Source of the DNA: Ancylostoma caninum
Lineage: Eukaryota; Nematoda; Chromadorea; Rhabditida; Ancylostomatidae
Direction: 5' to 3'
Assembly (NCBI GenBank): GCA_037903475.1
Contig: JBAJFG010000347.1
Coordinates: 2,046,001 to 2,110,000 of the forward strand
DNA: 64,000 nt
Below the pieces are notes generated by a model that saw nothing but the letters and a program-made list of their open reading frames with translations, was not told the DNA's origin and searched no databases. Positions 12,252 through 23,394 of the stretch are shown piece by piece; positions within the stretch are counted from its first letter, which is position 1, and each line of letters starts with the position of its first letter. Position numbers and translations under genes: made by a program.

Positions 12252-14899
12252 CCCATGTTGATCTCTTATCATCATGTGCCATTCAATCTTTCCATCAGTT
12301 GTTGTTTTTCTTCCGACTTGTATCGGTTTTTTTCGCCCGCTACAACTGTCCCACACCTACTTGCATAGCAGATGAGTACATAAATTAACGCTCATTAGAT
12401 CCTTACGAGGTCCTTTCGTAAATACTCATTTAATCCTTATTACGACATGACGCAAAAGCAGAAAAAAATCGATTTTCAAAGTTGGATTTAGTGGTTAGAT
12501 AATAATGTCATTATGTTAGGACATGTTTGATCCAGACTATGCTAAATGGCTCCATATTCAGAATCGAGTGTCTCTAGATGTATGGAAATCACCGCTGCTT
12601 TTGTTAAATGAAATGGGCCACAGGATGGTTTTGAACCACATGGACTTATTCGTTCACTATACCGCTTTTGAACCCTCAAAACAATTTTTTTCACCTCCTG
12701 GATGTGTTCCTCACTTTATGTGGTGTTGTTTCTTTGACATTTCACGATTTTCTGTTTCTTTTTTCCACGCTTTTCAATGTGCACGCAGCTTTTCTGCATA
12801 ACTTCGGCCCTTTGTCATTATATTAATGAGTAAATGTGCACTTCAATGAAGGTAATCGTTTCGGATAACTTCAGGAAAAGGTTCATTCTTCTTTCATAAA
12901 TATGAAGAAAAAAACTTTTATGAACAGAAAAGTCACTATTTACCCTCAGTGAAGGTGTGTTCTCCATCTTCATCTGAAGCATACTTCCTGGTGCAAATCT
13001 ACTGTGACAGGCATTAATTCTATCGTGTTTCCCGTCAAGTAACACATGGGCATAGGATGCTCGTGATAGGAAATTACTAGTTTCGTCCGTATGGGCTTTG
13101 ATTTGCCCCAGCTCATGAGGAAATGGATTACCCCCCCCCCCCCCGGACGCCCCACCATATCCCACTTACCGTCTGGTAAGCCGAAGTAGGCATTGTGGTC
13201 ACTTGAAGAAATCCTCTACTTTGTTGGGACTCCAGTGTTCAGGCCTCTTTATTCGACGGGTTTTCAGCGTTATACCTATTTTGATTTTCTGTTATTAAAT
13301 TATTTGCCGACAAATAATTTAATAACAGGAAACAGTTTAAATTAAAAGTTGACATCAACATTGTAGCCTCAGTACTGTAACGAAATGACAAAAAAAAAAA
13401 CAAATTCTACATTATCACTGTCACTATTTATTTTCTGGCTCTTCTATCGCCTTTATGAACTTCCGCCCTTGGTTACTCACCTCGCATCAGAGCACATGCG
13501 GTCAACATTCGTCATTTATGCGTCGCTAGTTATGCAATGCGACACTCGACACCCGTAGCGTGCTTCTTGGTCCCGGTCTTGGCGATGAGGAAAGCTCTCT
13601 TGCTTCCCCCCGCCGCATTATAATTTACACCTAGATTGCTGCAAAAATCTATTTGCCGCATTATTCTTTCCCCGTACATCTTGAATATATTTCTTTTCAA
13701 TAACTAATACTCACAGCAATTTTGTTCGCGGACATACGCTTAATCTGCAGAATGATGATATCACAAGAATCTTTGCTGTCATCTTCAAAATAATGACCAT
13801 TATTTATTATTTGCTTGAATTCAAGCTTTAAATGATTTGCCTTAATCAGCATTTCAAAACAGAACATTCAATTCTAATCCTCAGAAAGCTCGAATGCTAT
13901 CGTAACTTTCGTACCACGACGGGCTTACCACTAACCCGCAGTCCGCCACTATCCCCCGGTTATTCCACGATTCCATCCGCCTCCGCTTGTCCCACCTTTA
14001 GCCCAGCATTGTTATCAATCTCATGAGCCCTCCGGACTCGTCCATCCTGTGCACGGTGCAACGTCCGTTTTGCCCCGGAACTGCCTTGATTTGCTCCCAA
14101 AACCAACCGAAAAAAGCCTGGAAATTCCCGACTTGTACACAGAAAATCAACAGTTCTCCCAGGGAAACTCCCTGGTTCAGCCTTGGAAATCCCCAAACAG
14201 CTGGATGTGGTCGCTCAAATAGGCCGCTGTGCCCCTCTGCTCGGTGGAAGTTCAGAAAATCCATTCCGAAAAGTGAGGAAGGTTCTCTCTAGTAGAAGTT
14301 GATTCACAGCTAAAACTTTATTTGGACCTCTCCGCGGAAGCGCTTTTACACTTTTCTACTCAAAATTGTCTAGAGCTGTGTGAAATTCACATAAATTTAC
14401 TTGAAATTGATACTGCTATGAAAAATGTGAATTTTCGCGAAGTGCACTGGTTTTCTTCAAGAAACTATTAAGGATTTCGTGGCCATGCATACAATACTCA
14501 ATTGGGCCTCTGAAGCTTGTTATTTCCCAATTATAAAGCGATCAGCTGAAGGATCGTGAGTCACGATTCGTGACCAAAGACCAAATCCCGGAATCATTAC
14601 AGAAAAGAATTCTCGAAGTCAGCTCAGGCTTTCATGGACCGACAATTATTACTCGTGGACAAGCTGTCAGGTCCGGTTGGTTCATCAGAGAGAGGGCATT
14701 TAATCGCTGCTTGCCGCTTCTATTCTATGTGTGAGCAGTGGTTGAGCAAACAATTACGTATTTCTTTCGCTACCACAGGAGCTCACTCTCTTGTTCCTTC
14801 CTATCCGTTCATCTCCAGAACATCTCACGCGGAAAAAATTGAGAGCAAATGATCTTGCGATTCTGCTGATTCTGACAAAATAAGAGTGTAAATGCTTTT
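12252..14899. other. Intergenic with one perfect palindrome
   Basis: Poly-C tract at 13131-13144. Overlapping ORFs on both strands at 13960-14292 (GC-richer patch) show no family motif. No gene is supported. Confidence 0.4.
13289..13328. repeat. Perfect 18-bp inverted repeat, 4-bp loop
   Basis: CTGTTATTAAATTATTTG, loop CCGA, then the exact reverse complement. It is AT-rich and would form a stable cruciform or RNA hairpin. It is not followed by a gene that I can recognise. Confidence 0.85.
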
Positions 14900-15400
14900 C
14901 ATTTTTGACTGCAGGCACATAAAAGTTGAAGTATTCTGTTCTTTCTCTACAAGGTCGAATGACAAAAAAGGTAGAGAATTGGAGCCGAATTGACTGGTTC
15001 CATATTTTCCGTAGGTGGTGCAGATCTGTTGCACCCCTCCTTATAACAGAACTATTCAATCTGAAATTACGTAGACGATCTGTATACTATGGTAACGTAA
15101 AAGAATTTTGCCGCGTAAGCGACCATAGACAAACAACTCGCGTAAACGTGCATTGCACACTTTCGACCAGGGCTATTTCCTTGGCCTTGGTGGTTCAAGA
15201 TTACAGAATTGTGTTCTAATGTGGGACGCACATATAACTCGAACAGCCAGCCTACAAAGGAGGATGGGGAAGTTGTTTTTGAAGATTGTTCGTAAATGAA
15301 ACATAACAGTTCCTGCATTGATAACCACTTTTTTGAGGTGCTTCGCATAAGAAAGTCTGTTGTCATGTGTCATTCCCAAGTCTTTAATCTATAATTGCAT
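14900..15400 (-). pseudogene. Non-LTR retrotransposon (LINE) reverse-transcriptase C-terminal relic
   Basis: In one frame the - strand reads GMTHDNRLSYAKHLKKVV, and in the next frame LFELYVRPTLEHNSVI. These match the conserved end of LINE-type reverse transcriptases (LGV..D..LSF..H, then LY.TYVRP.LEY.S..W). The two parts lie in different frames and are followed by stops, so the copy is dead. CR1-like affinity is suggested by the pattern but not proven. Confidence 0.6.
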
Positions 15401-15464
15401 TCGTCAGTTTTGATACGTGGTTTCAACAGATAGGTCTTTTCAGGGCTCTGGCTTACAAGATACA

Positions 15465-15580
15465 TTACATTATATTTGATATTTGATATTTATTACATGG
15501 GTTATCCATGCGAACAGGAACAACACGAAATGAAAACACAACCAACAATGCAAACACAACAAAAATGACCTGTCTCACTC
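15465..15580 (-). repeat. LINE 3' tail with short tandem repeats
   Basis: Read on the - strand: a CCTGTTCGCATGGATAACCC-like stretch, then ATGTAATAAATATC followed by repeats of ATCAAAT. A similar arrangement (CCTGTTTATATGAATAATCC, ATGTAATAAATATCA, then ATATCA repeats) occurs on the + strand at about 36640-36726. This suggests two copies of one LINE 3' end. Confidence 0.5.
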
Positions 15581-15988
15581 TGAGAAGAATAAAATGAATG
15601 TATGGGATCATTCTTTTTTTTTCAAGTGATATGGTCAGTTTTAAATTTTTTTAAAATGAATCTCACCTAAGTCCTCCTCCCCCACACTGAGAAACACCTC
15701 TCCTCACCTCAGCTCATTGATCCCCACCTTCTTGCTTGGCCAGTTTGTTGGTGACAGAGTGGCGTTCGCAGACAGGCACAAATTTCATTTCTCAACTCCA
15801 ATTTATTCAATTTAATCTAATCTTCACGCCGTCCCTGACAAATTCACGGCAGCTTGCACACTAATTGGTGTTGGATGTCGAAAATGTCTACAGGGCGACA
15901 GCCCTACATCTGGTGTTTACTTCTCAAGGGGAGTTCCCGAGGAAGTCCACCTCTTCCCAGGAAAGACAATTAACTTCTCTGTTTACGA

Positions 15989-16530
15989 TTAAGCTCTCCC
16001 TCGTCTTCTCTTCAGTACTGCTGCATGCTTGGTCGAGGCTCTTTCGATGATTTTGGATTTCATAGTGTTCTTTCCCTGAATCTCATTCTTGAGTTTCTCT
16101 TCGTTTCCACCTTCCGAGAATGGAAAGCTCTTGCTATCACTGTGTCCAACGGGAAGATCCTTCATCTTATTTCCCTTGGGGATGAACCAGCCGCTCTCTT
16201 TAACTTCCACATCCGTTTTTCGTAAACATCCTTATAAGAGCTGATTCTTTCCTGCTTGTCCTTTTTGACAATATTTTTGACAGCGAAAACCCAGGACGCA
16301 TATACATACTTTTCACTACCTCTCAGAATTAAAACGCAATCCCGAAATTTCTCATTCCTGACCTTTCTGAGCAGATTGTAATATTCTTCTTTTGTCAGAG
16401 CCGATATGTTCAGTGCATCGAATAAACAACCTTCGTACCGGTTTTTGTGACTCCCCACATTTCCTCTGGCTTCAACGCTTAAGAATAGTTCTCCAGGAAA
16501 CGAGAGAATTTTAGCAATGAATCCTAGCAA
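15989..16530 (-). pseudogene. Unrecognised ORF pair, possible frameshifted gene or retroelement fragment
   Basis: A 122-codon frame (16530 to 16162, -) is protein-like, with NRYEGCLFDALNISALT, KEEYYNLLRKVR and VYASWVFAVKNIVKKDKQE. Around 16175 a neighbouring frame continues as a Lys/Arg/Glu-rich tail that ends KRRRGRA (stop at 15989). Reading across would need one frame change, so I describe it as broken. No splice signals explain the switch. I do not recognise the family. Repeat-derived coding sequence is as likely as a host gene. Confidence 0.3.
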
Positions 16531-17194
16531 TACTATTATTTCTTAAAAAAAGGGGTTTCGTTGCTATTTATGCTTGGAGGCGACGCTTCTCCAAAAATAA
16601 GCGGCTTTTCTGGTTTTTCCTAGGTTGTGGCATTGCATGGCACTATTTACAGCTACCCGTTCGCTAGTTTTGCACTGTGTTTCTAATTATCTGTCATTAT
16701 GCTAACTGCAGCAGATTATTTTTCCTGAAAGTGCAGTCAGGAGCAATTATTGCAAAAAATAGCGGAAAAAAAATAAAAAAATTTATTGCAGGGGATTCTT
16801 GAGCGTATCTTACTGAAATACGCAAAGGCAGACCACTGCATCTATCTGATTGTGAGAGTATTCCTGGAATCTCTCTCTATGTATTATCGAGAATGCCCCC
16901 TTTCTGTTTCATTTCAAGCGCCTACTTCTAAATTTCTCTTTTCTTCTGATAAGTCTCGTTTGAATTTTTTAATAACTTCATTTTTTGATTGCTTGCCGTT
17001 CGGGTATTTTTATGGCAAGATTAATCTTCCCTTGCCCAGTTCCCTCCCGTTTCCGCATGTATCCATCACCCGGCACCGTGTGCGAGCGTACGGATAAGTG
17101 CAACAAAGGGACTCAAATACACAAGAACACCTCCTATCATAGATTTAGGGCCAAGCGTACAGAAAACAAAATTTTGGGTAAAAACAAAGTACAA
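16531..17194. other. Intergenic, nothing recognised
   Basis: No supportable exon. Short A/T runs only. Confidence 0.35.
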
Positions 17195-18830
17195 GTCGTT
17201 GGCCACGTATGCATCAGGGAGATTGCCCATGGTAAACTTGTTAACGGACGCAATTTTACCCTTTCACTGGCTCCCGTCAACATGTTTACCCATACGTGAC
17301 CTTGTCTATATCCAGTTGCTACCCAAGGATATGAGATTACCAGTGCCGGAAGCAGGAGTGGCACACGTGGGAATCTTTGCCACTTCCTGGCTGTGGGTAG
17401 GCGGATCTTCTTCTCTTTTTTTTTCGTCGTCGCCAACGCACCATCCGAACGAAGCTCCTGTTGTCATGCCTTCCTGGATGCCTTATTTTTGTATCTTTTC
17501 TTCATCTCCTATTCATCAGCAAGAAGCAGCTTCTCTTTAACCAACTTTATACTTCAGTTTTACCAGCTTAGTTGTGAGGGTGAAATAGGGCTGATGGAAG
17601 ACGGGATAGTCAAATTTCCATGCAGCGAAAACGCAAAATCATTGGACATAATCAATGACTTTTTTAGTGCCGTTTCATGCAGAAATATTTATGCTCTAAA
17701 CATGCAAGCGAACGTTAGAGGTGCCTCACTGAATTCAGGAAAAAACAGCTTTTCTGCAAACAGCTCGGCACATTTCTACTCTATCAGACTAGAGCCTGGA
17801 TGCACCATTGAGACTATCTATGTATGGCAGGTATGTTAACCTACCCAATTTACCCTCTACCTATCATCCATGAACGTGTTTACCATTACGGGATATTGTC
17901 TATATCCGGATACCCAAGGGTATGAGAATGCTCATACTTCCGATGACGGATCCAGGCCCAGGAAGAACCTTCTCGTCGTTATATCATGTTCGATGTACAT
18001 AGCAGTATTTTTAGTGCCGAGTCCTGTGATGCAGAGAATTGCTCACCCTTTTTCGATGGCTCGATCCCGCAAACAAGTGCATCGGTAAACGGGCATAAAA
18101 TTATATATTATACTTTACTTTCTCGCTATCAGGAACTATGACCAACTTAAGTTGCTGCGTGCGTGCGAGCGTGCGATTCATGCTTCAGATGCTGCACAGA
18201 GGATAATTAGTTTGCACAAGATCTAATGGATGTTGTGCAATTAAATGGAAGTAAAGCAGCAAAACCCCTAAGCATAGGTGATTGAACGCTTGTGCATGTT
18301 TTCTACGTATATCCAGCGCTTTGAGAAATTCGAGACCTTTCCCTAAGAGCTGGGGATTACTTTGCCTGCCTATCATAAACTCGACATTCATCTTGTACCG
18401 TGGTGCCATTCTGGGTAGGGTTATGGTAACTGCACTGCTGTGAAGAAACCTCAGAAGCTTCTTTCTTGAAGTTTGAACAATGTTCGAATGCATCATTGAG
18501 ACTACCTATGGTGAACATGTTAAAGCGCTCAAATTCACGCTTTACCTGGCACCTATGGACGTATTTACCGTAACGTTGTACCCAGTTACTACCCATGGTA
18601 ATCTGATAACCATAGGTGTGAGATAATCGATCCTATCAATGATGCATTTAGGACCGGAGCCCGAGCCTGGACTCATCATTGCGATTACCAGGGTAAATAT
18701 GTGGATGTCTATGTTAACGATAGCTGAACATGTTCAAACTCGCGTTACATGTGGTTACATTTGGTTTGGGTTAACATGTGCACCCTGTGTAACTCAAACC
18801 ATGCAAGCGGCCCAGGAGAGCAATCCTTAA
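17195..18830. repeat. Cluster of four family-B elements (GCATCATTG ends)
   Basis: Copies at about 17211-17350, 17802-17950, 18490-18645 and 18670-18820 (partial). Each begins near GCATCATTGAGATTACCC, continues through TGGTAAACATGTTAACC, TTTACCCTTTACCTGGCACC and ACATGTTTACCCATACGTGA, and ends in GGTATGAGATTACCC. The best-preserved copy (18490-18645, 156 bp) ends CAATGATGC, the reverse complement of its start, so the family has short terminal inverted repeats. No ORF is conserved. The copies are diverged, which points to an old or structured non-autonomous DNA element. Confidence 0.7.
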
Positions 18831-20195
18831 TGTGTTTATGGCACGATAATTGAGCTCGCTTTCATCATTTCTCGTATCAATGCTATTTACCTGGTCAAAT
18901 TTACATTTTCTTCCAAATTCTTACACTTAACCTATCGTACCCGGAAACAAATATGTTACCTACAAACTGGGTGGGAATTCCCGGATCAGCACGTCAGATT
19001 TGCAAGGAGTGATGAACTATGAGCAGCATCGCCTTGGGAACAATGTGAAAATCTCAGAAACGATTCGGATTCAAAAAATCGCAGCAAAAAATTCTCGAAC
19101 TGCTCCGAATCCTAGATTTGCATGAGGTTTGTCAGCTTCTTGTAGTGGTGTAGAAACAGACAATGTTGCTGGGAGAGATATCCTCTGGATTTACTGCTCA
19201 AACATCGATATTCCTGCTATTTTCGTCGCATCTGAAGACTCTGTACTATTTTTATGCCGAAAATCTTGATTTCTGCTGCATTTCTTTAGCTGTTTTTGTT
19301 ACTAAACGTGACATGCACACGTGACGGCAGACAGCTTGTGATAGCTAAGTGGATTACTCATAACCCTCCGAGAGTTGTTTGAAAGGGTAGGGTTTCTAAG
19401 AAATCCGTTATCTGCACTTTAGCACGGCGACTAGCGGGCTCTTCCACGTAATGCCACTCGATTTTTCACCGCACCTGAATATTTCATCTGAGCTTCTTTC
19501 AAACTGCCATCCATAAATGATTGCGGCAGTATTGGATGGATAGACGCAGCGGCGGTGGGATTGACCGCTGTGACTGAAGACCAAGATTATTTCAGTCACG
19601 AGGGCCGTTTGTTTTTGAAAGCCTCTTTGCTAGATGGGGGTGCATCTGCGCTTAAAGTCATCTCTTTTATGTAGATTCTCACAGCTTTCCTGGAACATCC
19701 CAGCTTTCCTGGAGCAACTGCTGGAGACCGGAAAATTCCTTATTTACATAACCTCGTGGTCTTTTTTCATTAACTTCGTGAAGGAAAGTCGTTCTCGTCA
19801 AAACGGAGGAATCATTTTCATTCGAAGAATTGGAAAACATCGCAATGGGTGCTCTATCTTTTTTTTGTGTAAAAGTGAAAGAAGTTCATTTCCTTCATGT
19901 CTAAAAAAACATTTATCCGAGAAACTTGAAGTTGTGAGAATTTAATCCTGGAAAGGGTTCAGAATCATTTACTCCATTTCGCTTAGTACAATGCGAACTT
20001 GTGAGCCACGTAGCTGTGCAACGTGAGCTATTCAGTAATTACCTAACTAGTTTGTAAATACCGTTGAAATATTCGCTTTCATAGAAATATTCACTTGCAT
20101 TTGCCCCCGTGCACTCGGAGGTGTGTCACAAAAGAATGGAATGAAACAAGAAAGCAAAGAATGGAACAAATGAGCGGAAAAGTATAGGGGAAAGG
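18831..20195. other. Intergenic, nothing recognised
   Basis: No supportable exon. ORFs at 19408-19599 (-) and 19634-19945 (+) lack motifs. Confidence 0.35.
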
Positions 20196-20665
20196 TACAA
20201 TACCCGCACTAAGTTTGTTAAAAATGAACATTCAGAACGCGGATTTGCGTTCTTTTCGTTCCAGGGCGATAACTTGTCGTAACAAAGCGATTCACAGCCC
20301 AAACCTCGGGTCAGAAGCAGCAGTGGAGTGGGCTAGCATACTTCATGAAACCAGTTCTAAATTCCGATTTTAAACATTGAAATCCCAGAGTCATTTATAG
20401 TGCTCGGATCATGCCGCGCATCAAAGTATGTCGCGCGCTATGCGCGGCAAGGCCGCGGCAGAATTAAAAACTTGCGAATTTCGTTATTGAAAGCCAAACT
20501 TCAGAGCTGATTTCATGAAATATGGCAGCCCACTCCATTGCCATCTCTGACCCCTGGTTTCGTCTGCAAATCGCTTTGTTACGATGAGCTATAACCCTAG
20601 AACGAAAATAACGCAAATCCGCGTTCTTGATGTTCATTTTTAACAAACTTAGTGCGGGTACTGTA
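20196..20665. mobile_element. 470-bp foldback element with ~170-bp arms
   Basis: The left end TACAATACCCGCACTAAG and the right end CTTAGTGCGGGTACTGTA are inverted copies. Similarity continues for about 170 bp inward on each side without large indels. The centre is GC-rich (CATGCCGCGCATC, CGCGCTATGCGCGGC). TA on both outer sides could be a TA target duplication, which would suggest Tc1/mariner-type mobilisation. Each arm carries the same open frame (LLKMNIQNADLR on the left, read +; LKMNIKNADLRYF on the right, read -), although no known protein is recognised. A third, diverged arm lies at 5401. Confidence 0.85.
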
Positions 20666-20789
20666 TAGGAAAAAATGTAGAAAGCTCATAAAGGATCTTT
20701 CTCAAAAACTCTAAAAAATAACTTATATATCTAGATCTCTTCCTGTTTTTCTTTTCTTCGAGTATCAATTCAGGGAACTTTAAAGGCAG

Positions 20790-20945
20790 TGAAAATTCGA
20801 ACAATCGAATATTCCAAGTTTTCGAATAGTTCGAACGTCCGAATAATCGAATATTCCAACCTTCCGAATAATTCGAATAGTCGAATAGTTCTACTTCTCG
20901 AATTATTCGAATATTCGAATAAAGGAAATTTCGAATTATTCGGAT
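20790..20945. repeat. TTCGAA-rich palindromic tract
   Basis: Dense irregular repeats of CGAATATTCGAAT, TTCGAATAG and related words, self-complementary on many scales. It is of the same kind as the tracts at 29373, 60945 and 63895. Confidence 0.8.
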
Positions 20946-21033
20946 ATTCATTTGAGTACCGATGTATGTATAAAACCCATGCGTCGCACTGCTGTGGCAT
21001 GACACTCTGCTTGTCTGCGCACTCAGACAATTT

Positions 21034-21110
21034 TTCGGAAGGACCGCAGCAGAAAACCGGAAGAACCGACAGGTGACCTGCGGTCCTTCCGGTTTCCTGC
21101 TGCATTTCGT
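21034..21110. repeat. Inverted copies of the GGAAGGACCGCAG motif next to the minisatellite
   Basis: TTCGGAAGGACCGCAGCAGAA at 21034-21056 is in opposite orientation to the array that follows. CTGCGGTCCTTCCGG at about 21078-21092 is in the array orientation. The pair can fold as a hairpin. Confidence 0.7.
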
Positions 21111-21117
21111 CCGAACA

Positions 21118-21328
21118 GCTGCTGCGGTTCTTCCGAATAACTGCTGCGGTCCTTCCGAATAGCTGCTGCGGTCCTTCCGAATAGCTGCTGCGGTCCTTCC
21201 GAATAGCTGCTGCGGTCCTTCCGAATAGCTGCTGCGGTCCTTCCGAATAGCTGCTGCGGTCCTTCCGAATAGCTGCTGCGGTCCTTCCGAATAGCTGCTG
21301 CGGTCCTTCCGAATAGCTGCTGCGGTTG
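21118..21328. repeat. 22-bp minisatellite, ~9.5 units
   Basis: The unit GCTGCTGCGGTCCTTCCGAATA begins at 21118 and repeats every 22 bp (21140, 21162, 21184 and so on to 21316). The first and last units are variant (CGGTTC, CGGTTG) and the middle units look identical, so the array probably expanded recently. Because 22 is not divisible by 3 and the unit lacks stops, the - strand gives a spurious 195-codon ORF of 22-residue periods. I do not treat it as a gene. Confidence 0.95.
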
Positions 21329-21699
21329 TTCTGCGCGCTCATTCCTACTATTACCATACCTTCACGTTTAATAAACTAACACTTACCGCTAACAACGTCA
21401 CCGATTCTTGAAACTTACCAACGGAAACTCATGAAGATACCTATAACGGCTGTTTCTTTTTGCCTTTTTTCAAATTCTGGGGCCCTCATCTGAACTGCTT
21501 TCTATGAAAAAGTGCAAAGAACAACAAGTCAGTCACAAAAAATTTATTTACAGAAACATATATTACAGAACGACACGACAAAATTCAAAAAAAAAACTCC
21601 ATCATCCATCCCAACATCTGCCTTACCAATCAGACAAAATAGAAAAATTCTAATGAGCAACAAGAAGAAGTGAACTTGCATCCTACCCAAACATCCTCG
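21329..21699. other. Non-genic flank between the minisatellite and the degenerate array
   Basis: No exon is supported. From about 21560 the sequence begins to resemble the array that follows. Confidence 0.35.
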
Positions 21700-22760
21700 C
21701 TCTCCACCCAACATCTGTCTACCAAGAGACGATAAAAATGACAATCGAAATCAAAAAATTCAGAAAAAAATCAGCTCAGCAAAAAGAGGCAGCAGAATAA
21801 CGGCCCACCCAACCCACCCGAGCTCTCCACCCAGCATCTACCCACCGACAGCCGGAAGGAAGATGAGAATGACAATCGAAATCAGAGAATTCAAAAAAAA
21901 AATCGGCACAGCAAAAAGGGAAGTGGAATAACGGCTCACTCAACCCACCCGCGCTCTCCAGCATCTGCCCACTGACATCCGGTAGGAAGATGAGAATGGT
22001 AAACACACATGTGAAATGAAGAAAAAATGAAATCGGCACAGCGTAAACGGGCACTAAAATAACGGCCCACCCAACCCACCGCGCTCTCCACCCAACATCT
22101 GCCCACCGACATCCGGTAGGAAGATGAGAATGGCAAATAAACATATGAAATGACAATCGAATACATAGAATTCAAGAAAACAATCGACACATGAAAAAGA
22201 GGCAGTGGAATAACGGCCTAACGACAGCCGATAGGAGGTTGAAAATGACAATCGAATTCAGAAAAAAAAATCGGCACAGCAAAGGCAGTGGAATAACGAC
22301 TCTCTACGGTCGGATGATGGTTGGACGGACTAGTTGCTTCGTTAGGCAGATCCAGGCAAACCACGACGAGTGACTGTAATCGGGTGGTAGTTGTGCGCCC
22401 CACATTCAGGCTGTCTATAGTACCACCCGTAGAATCTCGCCATACGACCGCCTTCCAAACAATATATAACGTTACGCAATAAATGAGAGCCGGTACACGG
22501 ACGAAATAATAAAAAAAAACAGGTGCATTTCATGAAGGAAAATGAAGTCGGCACAGCAAAAAAAATGTAGTGGAACAGCGGCACAACAACCCACCCCCGC
22601 TCTCCACCGAACATCTACCCACAGACATCCGGTAGGCAGATGTCTATGGCAAACAGTTATATGAAATGAAGGAAAATGAAGTCGGCACAGCAAAAAAAAG
22701 GTAGTGGAACAGTGATAAGGGTGCGTTGGCACCCGAAGTGGGAGGAAGAAAGCGTCGCCG
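21700..22760. repeat. Degenerate tandem array, units ~115-150 bp
   Basis: At least six imperfect units share the order CTCTCCACCCAACATCTGCC, CCACCGACATCCGGTAGG, AAGATGAGAATG, TGACAATCGAA, CGGCACAGCAAAAA, GTGGAATAACGGC, CCACCCAACCCACC. Units begin near 21709, 21821, 21954 and 22083. Partial or rearranged units follow at 22220-22310 and 22545-22710. A unique insert interrupts the array at about 22311-22530. Unit length varies by insertion of a CAAATAAACATATGAAATG segment. The ORFs here are repeat translations. Confidence 0.8.
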
Positions 22761-23203
22761 CAGGCCGATCGATTGTGAAATCGATTGTGAAATGATGGTG
22801 CGAGCTTCATTAGCATGTGAGGGTCAACAGGTCAACACTTGTAGATCACGTCGGAGGCATGATCTAACTTGTTAGACATGTTATGATTTACTCATTCAGT
22901 GCTCGGAAATCGATACAAACGTGGCTACGATGGTTTCAGATCACACTGAAGGAGAATTTGATGAAGCAGCATGGACTTATCGATTTTATCGATTTCCTTT
23001 ACCTTTTTTGGGTATTTGGTGAAGTGTGACGAGCCCTGTCTGCGCGCTCTGTGAGTCCCCGTTGTTCCCTCGCCAGTATGGACTTGAAGTTCAACTTAGA
23101 GTTGTAGCGGCGATCTGTAGCTGTCGGTATAGCAGTATGAGCAAGCTTCGCAATGCTTTTTATGGTAGGGATTCAACACGAGACGAGCAGGGCGTCTTAT
23201 ACA
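22761..23203. other. Non-genic stretch, nothing recognised
   Basis: No exon is supported. Confidence 0.35.
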
Positions 23204-23394
23204 TTCTGCTGCGGTCCTTCCGAAACGTTTCCCATACAAATCTATTCTGCTGCGGTCCTTCCGACGCACTCTAGCGAGGTTCGGAAGGACCGCAGCAGAA
23301 AACATTCTGCTGCGGTCCTTCCGAAATTTTTTTCTCTGCGTCTCTCGCCTCTTAACCACATGAGCGCGATCTCTTTCTGCTGCGGTCCTTCCGA
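23204..23394. repeat. Five dispersed copies of a 20-bp motif
   Basis: TTCTGCTGCGGTCCTTCCGA occurs exactly at 23204-23223, 23245-23264, 23305-23324 and 23375-23394, and inverted at 23281-23300. The inverted and direct copies at 23281-23324 form a perfect 20-bp hairpin with a 4-bp loop (AACA). The sequence between copies is unrelated. The core equals the 21.1-kb minisatellite unit without its AATA/GC linker. Confidence 0.95.

Noticed and set aside
20770..21357. 195-codon ORF on the - strand with 22-residue periods
   Set aside because: It is the translation of a 22-bp minisatellite without stops plus flanking TTCGAA tract. There is no start context, splice context or domain.
23204..23394. CRISPR-like spacing of short exact repeats
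   Set aside because: The window is eukaryotic, spacer lengths are irregular, one copy is inverted, and no cas-like genes exist.
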